From Bacillota bacterium (GTDB lineage: Bacteria; Bacillota_I; Bacilli_A; RFN20; CAG-826): a stretch of 12,016 bases of DNA. The stretch spans positions 17,097 through 29,112 of the forward strand of contig JAPLKQ010000206.1 of assembly GCA_026387995.1 (NCBI GenBank). The letters run 5' to 3'. Below, one piece after another: positions 1 to 6,163 of the stretch. Below the pieces are notes generated by a model that saw only the letters and a program-made list of their open reading frames with translations, was not told the origin of the DNA and ran no database searches. The position numbers were made by a program, and so were the translations under genes. Numbering within the stretch: position 1 is the stretch's first letter; each line of letters begins with the position of its first letter.

Positions 1-926
1 GCATGTATAACGGCGATAGAGCCCGCAAAACCACGCTCGTTGAATATGGTTTCCGCTTACCGTCCGCCCTTGATAACCGCCCGCTTCGTTTTGAAGAATT
101 TGAAGCCATGATGCCTCAAGTCATCTGTACTTCCGCGACACCGGGCGATTATGAATTAAACCGTGTCGGCGGTCATGTGGTGGAGCAGATTATCCGTCCG
201 ACGGGTCTTTTAGACCCGGTCGTCCACGTACGCCGTAGTTTGGGTCAAATCGATGACCTACTCTCGGAGTTAAGAAAACAAGTCGCCGCGAATGAGCGGA
301 CGATGATCATTACGATTACTATTCGCATGGCCGAAGACTTGACCGCGTTCCTCAAAGATAAAGGTTTCAAAGTCGCTTATCTTCATAACGAGACTCTCAC
401 CCTTGAAAGAACGGAAATCATCTATCAGCTCCGCAAAGGCAAATACGACATTCTCATTGGCATTAACCTGCTTCGCGAAGGTCTTGATATTCCTGAAGTC
501 TCGCTGATTGCTATTTTAGACGCTGACAAAGAAGGCTTCCTCCGGTCGTCCCGTTCCCTCATTCAGCTCAGCGGCCGTGCCGCCCGGAACTTACACGGAC
601 GCGTCATTATGTACGCTGACCGCATTACTGACTCAATGAAAATCGCCATTGACGAAACCAATCGCCGACGGACCATCCAAGAAGCTTACAACCAGGCGAA
701 CGGGATTATCCCGACCACCATTATCAAAACCCTGCAATTGCCGATCCACAATGTCGACGATACGTTAACGGAGTTCATCAAGCCGGCGGGGAAGACTTCA
801 CGGACCGAACTCGAGTCCCATATCAGGGAATTGGAGAAACAGATGCATGCCGCTGCCAAAGAATTCGACTTTGAGCGCGCAGCCGAACTCCGCGATATCA
901 TCTTTGAGTTAAAAGCCCAGTTATGA
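1..926 (+). CDS. uvrB: UvrABC excinuclease subunit B, C-terminal part (5' end outside window)
   Basis: UvrB is the damage-verifying helicase-like subunit of nucleotide excision repair; it is loaded on DNA by UvrA and recruits UvrC. About 307 C-terminal residues are visible of a protein usually near 660. They start at the family stretch (G)MYNGDRARK and include the SATPG motif, the RPTGLLDP linker, TLERTEII, motif V ([16 protein letters not shown], then [10 protein letters not shown]), and motif VI with GRAARN. The C-terminal UVR domain, which contacts UvrC, is complete ([15 protein letters not shown] near the end). The protein ends with tandem TGA TAA stops. One oddity is that motif VI reads [11 protein letters not shown] where the family normally has LIQTIGRAARN; the arginines are kept. 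Family assignment is certain; upstream regulation and the helicase N-terminus are not visible. Confidence 0.98.
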   Translation, partial: MYNGDRARKTTLVEYGFRLPSALDNRPLRFEEFEAMMPQVICTSATPGDYELNRVGGHVVEQIIRPTGLLDPVVHVRRSLGQIDDLLSELRKQVAANERTMIITITIRMAEDLTAFLKDKGFKVAYLHNETLTLERTEIIYQLRKGKYDILIGINLLREGLDIPEVSLIAILDADKEGFLRSSRSLIQLSGRAARNLHGRVIMYADRITDSMKIAIDETNRRRTIQEAYNQANGIIPTTIIKTLQLPIHNVDDTLTEFIKPAGKTSRTELESHIRELEKQMHAAAKEFDFERAAELRDIIFELKAQL

Positions 927-941
927 TAAAACGAAATCTCG

Positions 942-961
942 CTTTTCTTTTGTAAGAAAAG
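942..961. other. AT-rich hairpin downstream of uvrB
   Basis: A perfect 8-bp inverted repeat, CTTTTCTT-ttgt-AAGAAAAG, lies 16 bases after the uvrB stop. It has no clear U-run after it and low GC, so it would be a weak terminator at best. It overlaps the likely secG promoter region, so it may be a chance feature or an operator. Confidence 0.3.
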
Positions 962-976
962 AAGATACAATATTAT
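948..976 (+). promoter_or_regulatory. Candidate sigma-A promoter for secG
   Basis: TTTTGT (948-953), a 17-base spacer and TATTAT (971-976) form a moderate sigma-A-like promoter about 60 bases before secG. An alternative -10 element TACAAT overlaps at 966-971. The strong ribosome binding site AGGAGGT at 1022-1028 follows. Read by eye only. Confidence 0.4.
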
Positions 977-1033
977 CTGCTGTCATAGACACGGCACGAA
1001 AACAAATCGATTCTCGTTTTCAGGAGGTACTCC

Positions 1034-1261
1034 ATGAGCGCATTAGACATCATCTTTCTCTCGGTTGCCCTAATCGTCATCATCTTATCGCTACTTCAAG
1101 GCGGTAAATCGGAAGGCGCATCGGGCGCCATCACCGGTGCCGGACTTAATATTTTCGTCAAGACCAAAGAACGTGGCAGCGAGAAAGTCATCTCGTGGCT
1201 GACCTTCGGCTTCGCGATTGTCTTCTTCACGCTGGCCATTCTCGTTAAAGCCATCGGTTGA
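1034..1261 (+). CDS. secG: Preprotein translocase subunit SecG
   Basis: SecG is the small auxiliary subunit of the SecYEG protein-conducting channel in the cytoplasmic membrane. At 75 residues the protein has the typical length. Its two transmembrane segments (about residues 5-22 and 52-73) flank the cytoplasmic loop with the family signature LLQGGKSEG...GLNIFVKTKERG, close to the usual QxGKGxG...FxxRG pattern of this family. The start is supported by a strong Shine-Dalgarno AGGAGGT six bases upstream. It is probably a single-gene transcript: a candidate promoter lies before it and a clear intrinsic terminator after it. In many Bacilli secG precedes rnr and smpB; that linkage is absent here. 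Confidence 0.95.
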   Translation: MSALDIIFLSVALIVIILSLLQGGKSEGASGAITGAGLNIFVKTKERGSEKVISWLTFGFAIVFFTLAILVKAIG

Positions 1262-1285
1262 TCGTTTCTTCATTTATCAACAAAT

Positions 1286-1313
1286 AGAGCCGGTAATCCG
1301 GCTCTTTTCTTTT
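1286..1313 (+). terminator. Rho-independent terminator of secG
   Basis: A perfect 8-bp GC-rich stem, AGAGCCGG-taat-CCGGCTCT, is followed by TTTCTTTT, 25 bases after the secG stop. This is a textbook intrinsic terminator. Confidence 0.92.
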
Positions 1314-1332
1314 GTTAAAAAAGAAAATCCTA

Positions 1333-1360
1333 AAGACAATAATCGCTGCCGTGTTATAAT
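1333..1360 (+). promoter_or_regulatory. Extended -10 promoter for folD
   Basis: A perfect TATAAT (1355-1360) is preceded by TG one base upstream (TGTTATAAT, extended -10). A weak -35 AAGACA lies at 1333-1338 with a 16-base spacer. The likely transcript start is about 20 bases before the folD ATG, leaving just enough room for the AGGTGAT ribosome binding site (1374-1380). Confidence 0.75.
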
Positions 1361-1386
1361 TTTTAAAGAATTTAGGTGATGTAACG

Positions 1387-2178
1387 ATGACCATCAAAGA
1401 TTATGTCGTCATGGAAAAAGCCAAACTGAAAACCCTTGTGGAAAGCATGCCGGTCAAACCGCATCTTTTCATTATCCAAGTAAATGATGATGAAGCCTCT
1501 ACGACCTATGTGAACGGCAAACTCCGTGATTGCGCCGAAGTCGGCGTCCGCGCCGATTTAATGAAACTGCCAATCACCATTTCGCAAGCAGATCTCATAA
1601 AAGAAATCGATAAACTCAATAAGAATCCCGACGTTCATGGACTCATCGTTCAGATGCCTTTACCGAAACAAATCGACGAAGAGGCGATTAAGTTTGCGGT
1701 GAACCCTCTCAAAGACGTTGACGGGTTTCATCCGTTTAGCAAAATGACCGCCTGCACGCCGAAAGGCATCGTTGATTATTTAACCTTTGAAGGCATAACC
1801 TTTCAAGGTAAAAATGCTGTTGTCATCGGCCGTTCCAACATTGTCGGAAAGCCTTTGGCCAAATTATTGACGTCCAAAAACGCCAATGTCACGATTCTCC
1901 ACAGCAAGACTAAACCTGAAGACATGAACTTCTATCTCGAACATGCGGATATCGTCTGCATCGCCATCGGCCATAAAGGTTTTCTCACCGGCGAGCACCT
2001 GAAGAAAACAGCGGTGGTCGTTGACGTCGGAATCAACCGATTTGAGGGCAAGCTCTATGGAGATGCCGAGCCAAACCTAAACGTTGCTTTACAAACTCCG
2101 GTCCCGGGAGGCGTCGGCTTACTGACCCGTTTAACCCTTATCAAAAACTTAATCGAGGCATATCAACATGGAATTTAA
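1387..2178 (+). CDS. folD: FolD: methylenetetrahydrofolate dehydrogenase / methenyltetrahydrofolate cyclohydrolase
   Basis: FolD interconverts 5,10-methylene-, methenyl- and 10-formyl-tetrahydrofolate using NADP, supplying one-carbon units for purine and thymidylate synthesis in the cytoplasm. The protein shows the substrate region with Y41 and the catalytic lysine in YVNGK (K45), QMPLP (89-93), DVDGFHP (110-116), the Rossmann segment GRSNIVGKP (148-156) and DVGINR (213-218). It is 263 residues against the usual 280-290: the N-terminal strand normally containing a DGK-type motif is shortened. The C-terminal signature normally reading PGGVGPMT is PGGVGLLT (240-247). The ATG at 1387 is supported by AGGTGAT eight bases upstream and by the promoter just before it. 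The stop lies 11 bases inside the next gene, so the two are co-translated. Family is clear; the two deviations mean activity should not be taken for granted. Confidence 0.93.
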   Translation: MTIKDYVVMEKAKLKTLVESMPVKPHLFIIQVNDDEASTTYVNGKLRDCAEVGVRADLMKLPITISQADLIKEIDKLNKNPDVHGLIVQMPLPKQIDEEAIKFAVNPLKDVDGFHPFSKMTACTPKGIVDYLTFEGITFQGKNAVVIGRSNIVGKPLAKLLTSKNANVTILHSKTKPEDMNFYLEHADIVCIAIGHKGFLTGEHLKKTAVVVDVGINRFEGKLYGDAEPNLNVALQTPVPGGVGLLTRLTLIKNLIEAYQHGI

Positions 2179-2758
2179 TATTCAGAACACTCAAGTCTTT
2201 GGTCTCGAAAAAGCCGTTAAAGCCAGTGGCAATCCGATGCGCACTGTCATTGATAATGAGGATGTCACCGCCAAAGATTTCATGCGGGCCGCCAAACTGG
2301 GACGCACCCTTAACGGCGAAGGGCATGACAACTATTTAAAAGGCATCCTCGTCCAAATGGACGTGACCGCGCCTTTATACTGGTGGAAACAAGCGCAGCG
2401 TTATCACTGGTTCGATTTTGTCTCTAGCCAATCGACGATGCACTGCCTTTTGAAGTTTGACGTCTCGCAGCAATGCGTCAAGGATACCAATCCCGAAGTC
2501 TTAGCGATTATACAAAAGTTGGTGGAAGCCTTTAAGTTCTCTGCCCCCAACGATCCCAATAAGATGGCAAAGTGGCGGGAAATCGTCGCTAGCCTCCCTT
2601 CTGGATTCTGCCTCGGCGCCAGCATGACGACCAATTACCAGCAACTCAAAACGATGTACCGCCAACGTAAGAACCACAAACTGGAAGAGTGGCACATATT
2701 CTCGCAGTGGTGTGAGGCGTTACCGCACTTTCTTGAATTTACGGAAGTGGATAAATAA
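2168..2758 (+). CDS. ThyX-like uncharacterized protein, overlapping folD
   Basis: No characterized family is certain. The 196-residue protein lacks a signal peptide or membrane segment and is rich in aromatic residues and histidine. Two stretches resemble the flavin-dependent thymidylate synthase (ThyX) layout. APLYWWKQAQRYHWFDF (68-84), followed by SSQSTMH (86-92), sits where ThyX has its substrate-binding RHR...S motif. LP (143-144) through TTNYQQLKTMYRQRKNH (154-170) resembles the ThyX C-terminal segment LxxNARELxHFxxLR. The canonical RHRX7-8S signature itself is absent, so it may bind flavin or nucleotide with altered chemistry. I recall similar hypothetical proteins in Bacillota genomes and their phages. 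The start overlaps the last 11 bases of folD, with GAGG at 2155-2158 as ribosome binding site, so it is translated with folD. A folate-linked role would fit, because ThyX uses methylene-tetrahydrofolate; this is inference. Confidence 0.75.
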   Translation: MEFNIQNTQVFGLEKAVKASGNPMRTVIDNEDVTAKDFMRAAKLGRTLNGEGHDNYLKGILVQMDVTAPLYWWKQAQRYHWFDFVSSQSTMHCLLKFDVSQQCVKDTNPEVLAIIQKLVEAFKFSAPNDPNKMAKWREIVASLPSGFCLGASMTTNYQQLKTMYRQRKNHKLEEWHIFSQWCEALPHFLEFTEVDK

Positions 2759-2765
2759 CGATTAA

Positions 2766-2789
2766 AAAAGCCGGTGTGAACCGGCTTTT
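2766..2789. terminator. Bidirectional terminator between the folD operon and the DUF308 gene
   Basis: A perfect 10-bp stem, AAAAGCCGGT-gtga-ACCGGCTTTT, has A/T runs on both sides and can terminate transcripts from either direction. It lies 7 bases after the ThyX-like stop and 4 bases after the convergent gene's stop. Confidence 0.92.
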
Positions 2790-2793
2790 CAAT

Positions 2794-3417
2794 TTACTTT
2801 TTTTCTTCTTTCGGGGTTTCTTCGACTTTAGTTTCGACCACGACGGCATCGATAATTTTGCCCGTGGGTTTCTTGATTTGTTTTTTATCATTTCCGGACA
2901 AGAAGAGGAGCGTGATGAGCTGACTGAGCGCGATGTAGATGAGGATCGCGCCGATGATAATAAGGAGAATGTCTGTCGATTCGGACGTATGGAAAATCAC
3001 GAAGATGCCAACGCCGGTGGTGATTAAGCCGACAATCAATTTTAAGGGCCAGAAACGGCTGTCGCCGCTTTCATAGACGGCTTGGGCAATGGTACTGACG
3101 CCTTCAGCGCAGATAAGAATAGCGACGATGATGCCTACGATATTAGTTAATATTGCGGTGGGAATCGATACGAGCGCGATGCCGATGGCGAGATAAACGC
3201 AACCAAGGATGATGCCGATGACTGAAATGCGGTATTTCCGTCGAAAAATCTCAAAGAGCAAGGATGAAGCACCAAAGAGAATCAAGAAAATGCCAAGGAT
3301 GAGGGCCATATACTGCGCGACCAGATGTGGGGTGACAATAAAAGACAAGCCGATCAAAAAGAGCAAAAGCGCTCCGGCGATACGTGTCCATTTCCAAGTT
3401 TTAAAGATATTTTTCAT
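2794..3417 (-). CDS. DUF308 (HdeD-like) multi-pass membrane protein
   Basis: The 207-residue protein has six hydrophobic segments (about 12-30, 36-56, 64-83, 92-112, 124-143, 149-172) arranged as three similar hairpin pairs, typical of the DUF308 / HdeD-like family. HdeD is linked to acid resistance in E. coli; in Bacillota the role is not established. The C-terminus is a charged, probably cytoplasmic tail rich in Lys and Glu (175-207). The ATG at 3417 is preceded by GAGGTAA at good spacing. The gene is transcribed alone, convergent with the folD operon and divergent from the M29 peptidase gene. An operator-like triple repeat lies about 28-47 bases before its start, suggesting control by a DNA-binding regulator that is not encoded here. 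No exact substrate or function can be given. Confidence 0.82.
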   Translation of the reverse strand: MKNIFKTWKWTRIAGALLLFLIGLSFIVTPHLVAQYMALILGIFLILFGASSLLFEIFRRKYRISVIGIILGCVYLAIGIALVSIPTAILTNIVGIIVAILICAEGVSTIAQAVYESGDSRFWPLKLIVGLITTGVGIFVIFHTSESTDILLIIIGAILIYIALSQLITLLFLSGNDKKQIKKPTGKIIDAVVVETKVEETPKEEKK

Positions 3418-3444
3418 GCGATTACCTCAAGTGCGTTAGTTATT

Positions 3445-3464
3445 ATGTTATCTAACATATGTTA
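3445..3464. promoter_or_regulatory. Operator-like alternating repeat upstream of the DUF308 gene
   Basis: Three half-sites alternate in orientation: ATGTTA (3445-3450), tc, TAACAT (3453-3458), ATGTTA (3459-3464). The last two with flanking bases form a perfect 12-bp palindrome TAACATATGTTA. The position, 28-47 bases before the DUF308 ATG on the other strand, is where its promoter should lie. The shape resembles MarR/PadR-type operators, but the regulator is unknown. Confidence 0.5.
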
Positions 3465-3511
3465 TTTTACCTTATTTTCACGATTCTTGCTTGAAAGCTT
3501 TTTATTGAGTT

Positions 3512-3524
3512 CCAAATCATTTGG
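3512..3524. promoter_or_regulatory. Palindrome CCAAAT-C-ATTTGG upstream of the M29 promoter
   Basis: A perfect 6-bp inverted repeat with a one-base centre lies directly upstream of the -35 region of the peptidase promoter. Its position suits an activator or repressor site; no regulator can be named. Confidence 0.4.
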
Positions 3525-3525
3525 G

Positions 3526-3545
3526 TTCATTGAAATGAATTTCAA
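3526..3545. promoter_or_regulatory. Two overlapping inverted repeats covering the -35 box
   Basis: TTCATT-GA-AATGAA (3526-3539) and TTGAAAT-GA-ATTTCAA (3530-3545) are both perfect and share bases. The second begins exactly at the -35 box, so protein bound here would block RNA polymerase. They could be alternative registers of one operator. Confidence 0.5.
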
Positions 3546-3558
3546 ACGAGTCTATAAT
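3530..3558 (+). promoter_or_regulatory. Strong sigma-A promoter for the M29-mntP-plsC operon
   Basis: TTGAAA (3530-3535), a 17-base spacer and a perfect TATAAT (3553-3558) form the best promoter in the window. The predicted transcript start is near 3565, about 25 bases before the peptidase ATG. Confidence 0.85.
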
Positions 3559-3561
3559 TTA

Positions 3562-3579
3562 CCTGTTTATTGAAACAGG
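3562..3579 (+). promoter_or_regulatory. Inverted repeat at transcript start that includes part of the ribosome binding site
   Basis: CCTGTTT (3562-3568), loop attg, AAACAGG (3573-3579) is a perfect 7-bp inverted repeat. Its 3' arm supplies the AGG of the AGGAGA ribosome binding site (3577-3582) of the peptidase gene. The predicted start near 3565 would leave part of the 5' arm untranscribed, so it could equally be a DNA operator at +1. Confidence 0.4.
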
Positions 3580-3589
3580 AGAAAACACC

Positions 3590-4672
3590 ATGAAAAAAAG
3601 CATTTTAAAGAAATATGCCCGTCTCGTGGCCCGTACTGGCGTCAACGTCCAGAAGGGTCAGGAAGTTGTCATCAATGCCCAACTCGATCAACCCGAGTTC
3701 GTCAAATATGTCGTCGAGGAATGTTATAAGGCTGGAGCCAAACTGGTTTACGTCGAATGGGATTATCAACCCCTCACGAAAGTAAACGTCAAATATCGTT
3801 CGCTCGCGACCCTATCGACCATCCCGGAATGGCAAATCGCCAAAATCAAACACGCGATCGACGTTTTACCGGCGCAAATCCATATTTTGTCCGCCGACCC
3901 GGATGGCTTAAAAGGCATCGACCAAATGAAGATGGCCAAAGCCAACCGCAAGACGTTCCCGATTATCAAGCCGTTACGCGATCAGATGGAAAACAAATAT
4001 CAATGGACCATCGTGGGCGTCCCCAGCGCCGCGTGGGCTAAAAAAGTATTCCCGGATTTACCGAAGAAACAAGCGATTGAAAAATTATGGGAAGCCATTC
4101 TCTCGACCTCCCGCGTCGGCGATGACCCCGTCCAGCAATGGAAAGACCATAATGCCGATTTATTGGCCCGCTGCAACTATTTGAACTCGTTAAATCTTGA
4201 GTATTTATCGTATAAATCTAAAAACGGCACCGACTTCAAAGTTTGGATGATTGACAAGGCCCAATGGCTCGGCGGCGGCGGCAAATCACTTCAAGGCATT
4301 TACTACAATCCGAACATGCCGACCGAAGAGTGCTTTATCACCCCGTTAAAAGGCAAAGCCGAAGGCATCGTCTATGCGACGAAACCTTTGAGTTACCGCG
4401 GCGAGATGATCGAAGACTTCTCCGTTGCCTTCAAAGACGGCAAAGTCAGTGAAGTCCATGCCAAAAAAGGCGAAGCACTTCTTAAACAGATGATCAGCAT
4501 GGACGAAGGCGCTTCTTATCTTGGCGAATGCGCCTTAGTGCCTTTTGATTCCCCGATCCGTAATTCCGGCGTTTTATTCTTCAACACCCTTTTTGACGAA
4601 AACGCGGCCTGCCACTTAGCGCTCGGCATGGGCTTCAGCGACATTTTCAAAAACGGCAACTGGGCTTTTTAG
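3590..4672 (+). CDS. M29-family aminopeptidase-like protein lacking the C-terminal HxD metal-ligand segment
   Basis: Peptidase family M29 (AmpS/PepS/aminopeptidase T) enzymes are cytoplasmic dimeric metallo-aminopeptidases of about 410 residues. This protein has 360. The N-terminal domain begins typically (KKYARLVARTGVNVQKGQEV). Three of the expected metal ligands are visible: Glu in NMPTEE (E246/E247), Glu in LGECALVP (E313) and His in DENAACHLALG (H342). After ALGMGFSD (344-351) the family normally has about 40-50 residues including an HxDFMIG motif, whose His and Asp complete the two-metal site, before the terminal NGNWA. Here the sequence jumps directly to IFKNGNWAF (352-360) with the frame kept. 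The active site is therefore probably incomplete. The ATG is supported by AGGAGA and a strong promoter. It is the first gene of a five-gene run leading into mntP 41 bases later. It may be an inactive paralogue or a non-peptidase role; a sequencing or assembly deletion cannot be ruled out. Confidence 0.88.
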   Translation: MKKSILKKYARLVARTGVNVQKGQEVVINAQLDQPEFVKYVVEECYKAGAKLVYVEWDYQPLTKVNVKYRSLATLSTIPEWQIAKIKHAIDVLPAQIHILSADPDGLKGIDQMKMAKANRKTFPIIKPLRDQMENKYQWTIVGVPSAAWAKKVFPDLPKKQAIEKLWEAILSTSRVGDDPVQQWKDHNADLLARCNYLNSLNLEYLSYKSKNGTDFKVWMIDKAQWLGGGGKSLQGIYYNPNMPTEECFITPLKGKAEGIVYATKPLSYRGEMIEDFSVAFKDGKVSEVHAKKGEALLKQMISMDEGASYLGECALVPFDSPIRNSGVLFFNTLFDENAACHLALGMGFSDIFKNGNWAF

Positions 4673-4713
4673 GTCTCTTTTGATTTCTTAATTTTTACTT
4701 GCGGAGGTCAGCC

Positions 4714-5289
4714 ATGGCGATACTCGACATTCTTTTATACGCCGTTGTTTTATCCATAGACGCGACAGCGGTGGCCATCACCAATGGCGTTTGCTACCGT
4801 GGTTTTACCCATAAAAAGTTAGCGAAAGCGGCGGCGCTTTTTGGTTTATTCCAAGGCATTATGCCGCTCATCGGTTATTATCTCTACTATTTATTTGCCG
4901 AGAGCAGTTTGTGGTTTGTCACTTCCGGGAAATGGATCGCGTTTGGACTTCTCCTTTTCGTTGGCGGTAAAATGATATATGAAGGCATCAAAGCCATCGT
5001 GAAACCCGAATCTTGTCTTATTAAAGACAATTTGAGCGGGAAAGAACTTTTAGTTCAAGCCGTTGCCACCAGCGTCGACGCCTTAGCGGTCGGAGTCTCC
5101 ATCTACATCGCGAACGACGGCACCAATATTTGGATAGCTGCCGGTGTCATTGCCGTCGTGACCCTGATCTTATCTTTCGTCGGTGGGGTTTTTGGCAAAA
5201 AGATTGGGCCCTTCGTTGAGAAAGTCGCCCCCATCCTTGGCGGTCTGGTTCTCGTTTTCATCGGTTTAAAGATTCTTCTTGGTTTTTAA
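4714..5289 (+). CDS. mntP: Manganese efflux pump MntP
   Basis: MntP exports Mn(II) across the cytoplasmic membrane and protects against manganese overload. The 191-residue protein has the typical length and six membrane segments (about 4-24, 38-60, 71-91, 110-129, 133-154, 168-190). It carries the two family aspartate motifs, LSIDATAVAITNG with D16 and TSVDALAVG with D122, matching the functional Asp residues known in the E. coli protein. The ATG at 4714 is chosen over an in-frame TTG at 4699 because GGAGGT (4703-4708) lies just before the ATG and inside the longer form, and because it puts the first motif Asp at residue 16 as in homologues. It follows the M29 gene by 41 bases and precedes plsC by 23, so is likely co-transcribed. 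There is no space for the yybP-ykoY manganese riboswitch that often precedes mntP. Confidence 0.95.
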   Translation: MAILDILLYAVVLSIDATAVAITNGVCYRGFTHKKLAKAAALFGLFQGIMPLIGYYLYYLFAESSLWFVTSGKWIAFGLLLFVGGKMIYEGIKAIVKPESCLIKDNLSGKELLVQAVATSVDALAVGVSIYIANDGTNIWIAAGVIAVVTLILSFVGGVFGKKIGPFVEKVAPILGGLVLVFIGLKILLGF

Positions 5290-5312
5290 TCCGTATTTAA
5301 TAGGAAACATCC

Positions 5313-6095
5313 ATGAAGTATCAGCATCATCTCAAGTTCACTTACCCCGAGCAGACGGATGCCCACATGGTCAGCCCGAAAAACCTCGACGCGGAAATCA
5401 TCGAGGAGAGTTTTCCTTTTTACGATAAAAGATTTCGTGCCCGTTTCCTGCGCGGCATTTATAACTTCGTTCTCTATGCGTTTCTGGTGCCCGCGACCAA
5501 GTTCCGTTACGGGCTGAAGGTCAAAGGGAAAAAGAACTTATGGAAAAACCGCAAGCTCCTTCGAAATGGCGCGATCACGGTCAGCAACCACGTTTTTGAC
5601 TGGGACTATTTCTGTGTCCGGGCTGCCACTTTCCCACATCGTGAGTTCGTGACCATCTGGAAGCATAACATGTTCCGTTCCATCGGCAAGTCGATGTATC
5701 GGACCGGCGGCATTCCGGTTCCGGATACCTATGGGGGACTGAAAGCCTTTGACCGGGCACTGATGGACCTTATGAAAGATAAGCAGTGGCTCCATTTCTA
5801 TCCCGAAGGCTCCATGTGGCCCTACGAAGAAACGCTCCGCCCATTTAAAAAAGGCGGTTTCTCTTACGCCCTTCGTGGCCATAAGCCGGTGATTCCGCTT
5901 GCGATTTCCTACCGACCTCCCACGGGACTTTATCGATGGTTTAAAAAAGGCTATCCGTTGATCACGATTTCGATTGGCAAACCGATACTCCCCGATTTGA
6001 GCCTTCCTTCCATTGACGCCATCGAAAAGATGCGTCATGAAGCGGAAACCGCCGTGGCTTCCCAAATTGATAAGTACACGCCTGACGTCCGCTAA
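5313..6095 (+). CDS. PlsC-like lysophospholipid acyltransferase, first tandem copy
   Basis: PlsC-type enzymes transfer an acyl chain to lysophosphatidic acid or another lysolipid at the inner face of the membrane. The 260-residue protein has the catalytic H-x4-D motif in NHVFDWD (H93, D98), YPEGS (163-167) as the phosphate-binding motif III, and KPVIPLAI (191-198) as motif IV. Motif II reads GGIPVP (132-137), without the arginine of classical PlsC, as in a divergent Bacillota branch. An N-terminal stretch of about 90 residues precedes the catalytic core, with one hydrophobic segment (about 48-61). The start is supported by a weak AGGA (5302-5305) and by exact alignment with the next gene's protein start. 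It is 23 bases after mntP. The neighbouring paralogue aligns without gaps over all 260 residues at about 57% identity by hand count. The acyl acceptor is unknown. Confidence 0.9.
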   Translation: MKYQHHLKFTYPEQTDAHMVSPKNLDAEIIEESFPFYDKRFRARFLRGIYNFVLYAFLVPATKFRYGLKVKGKKNLWKNRKLLRNGAITVSNHVFDWDYFCVRAATFPHREFVTIWKHNMFRSIGKSMYRTGGIPVPDTYGGLKAFDRALMDLMKDKQWLHFYPEGSMWPYEETLRPFKKGGFSYALRGHKPVIPLAISYRPPTGLYRWFKKGYPLITISIGKPILPDLSLPSIDAIEKMRHEAETAVASQIDKYTPDVR

Positions 6096-6113
6096 AGAAC
6101 AAATAGTTCTTTA
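6093..6113 (+). other. Weak hairpin at the plsC1 stop codon
   Basis: TAAAGAAC-aaata-GTTCTTTA is a perfect 8-bp inverted repeat that starts at the stop codon. It lacks a U-run, so it may attenuate or stabilize the mRNA rather than terminate it fully. Confidence 0.35.
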
Positions 6114-6118
6114 CCTTC

Positions 6119-6147
6119 TTGGTGCCCGGGCTTAAATTTGTCATAAT
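6119..6147 (+). promoter_or_regulatory. Candidate internal promoter for plsC2
   Basis: TTGGTG (6119-6124), a 17-base spacer and CATAAT (6142-6147), with TG one base before the -10, form a plausible extended -10 promoter. It lies in the 68-base gap between the two acyltransferase genes, the longest gap in this run. Confidence 0.5.
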
Positions 6148-6163
6148 GATTAATGAGGACTTC

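Noticed and set aside
4699..4713. In-frame TTG start for mntP
   Set aside because: The GGAGGT site lies inside this extension and the ATG start gives the usual MntP N-terminus with the motif Asp at residue 16.
5538..6065. 175-residue minus-strand open frame within the first acyltransferase gene
   Set aside because: It is fully antisense to a gene with clear catalytic motifs, has no recognizable domain and no upstream signals.
6119..6163. Upstream TTG start for the second acyltransferase
   Set aside because: The protein then would not align with copy 1, and the ribosome site GAGGA at 6155-6159 serves the ATG at 6164.
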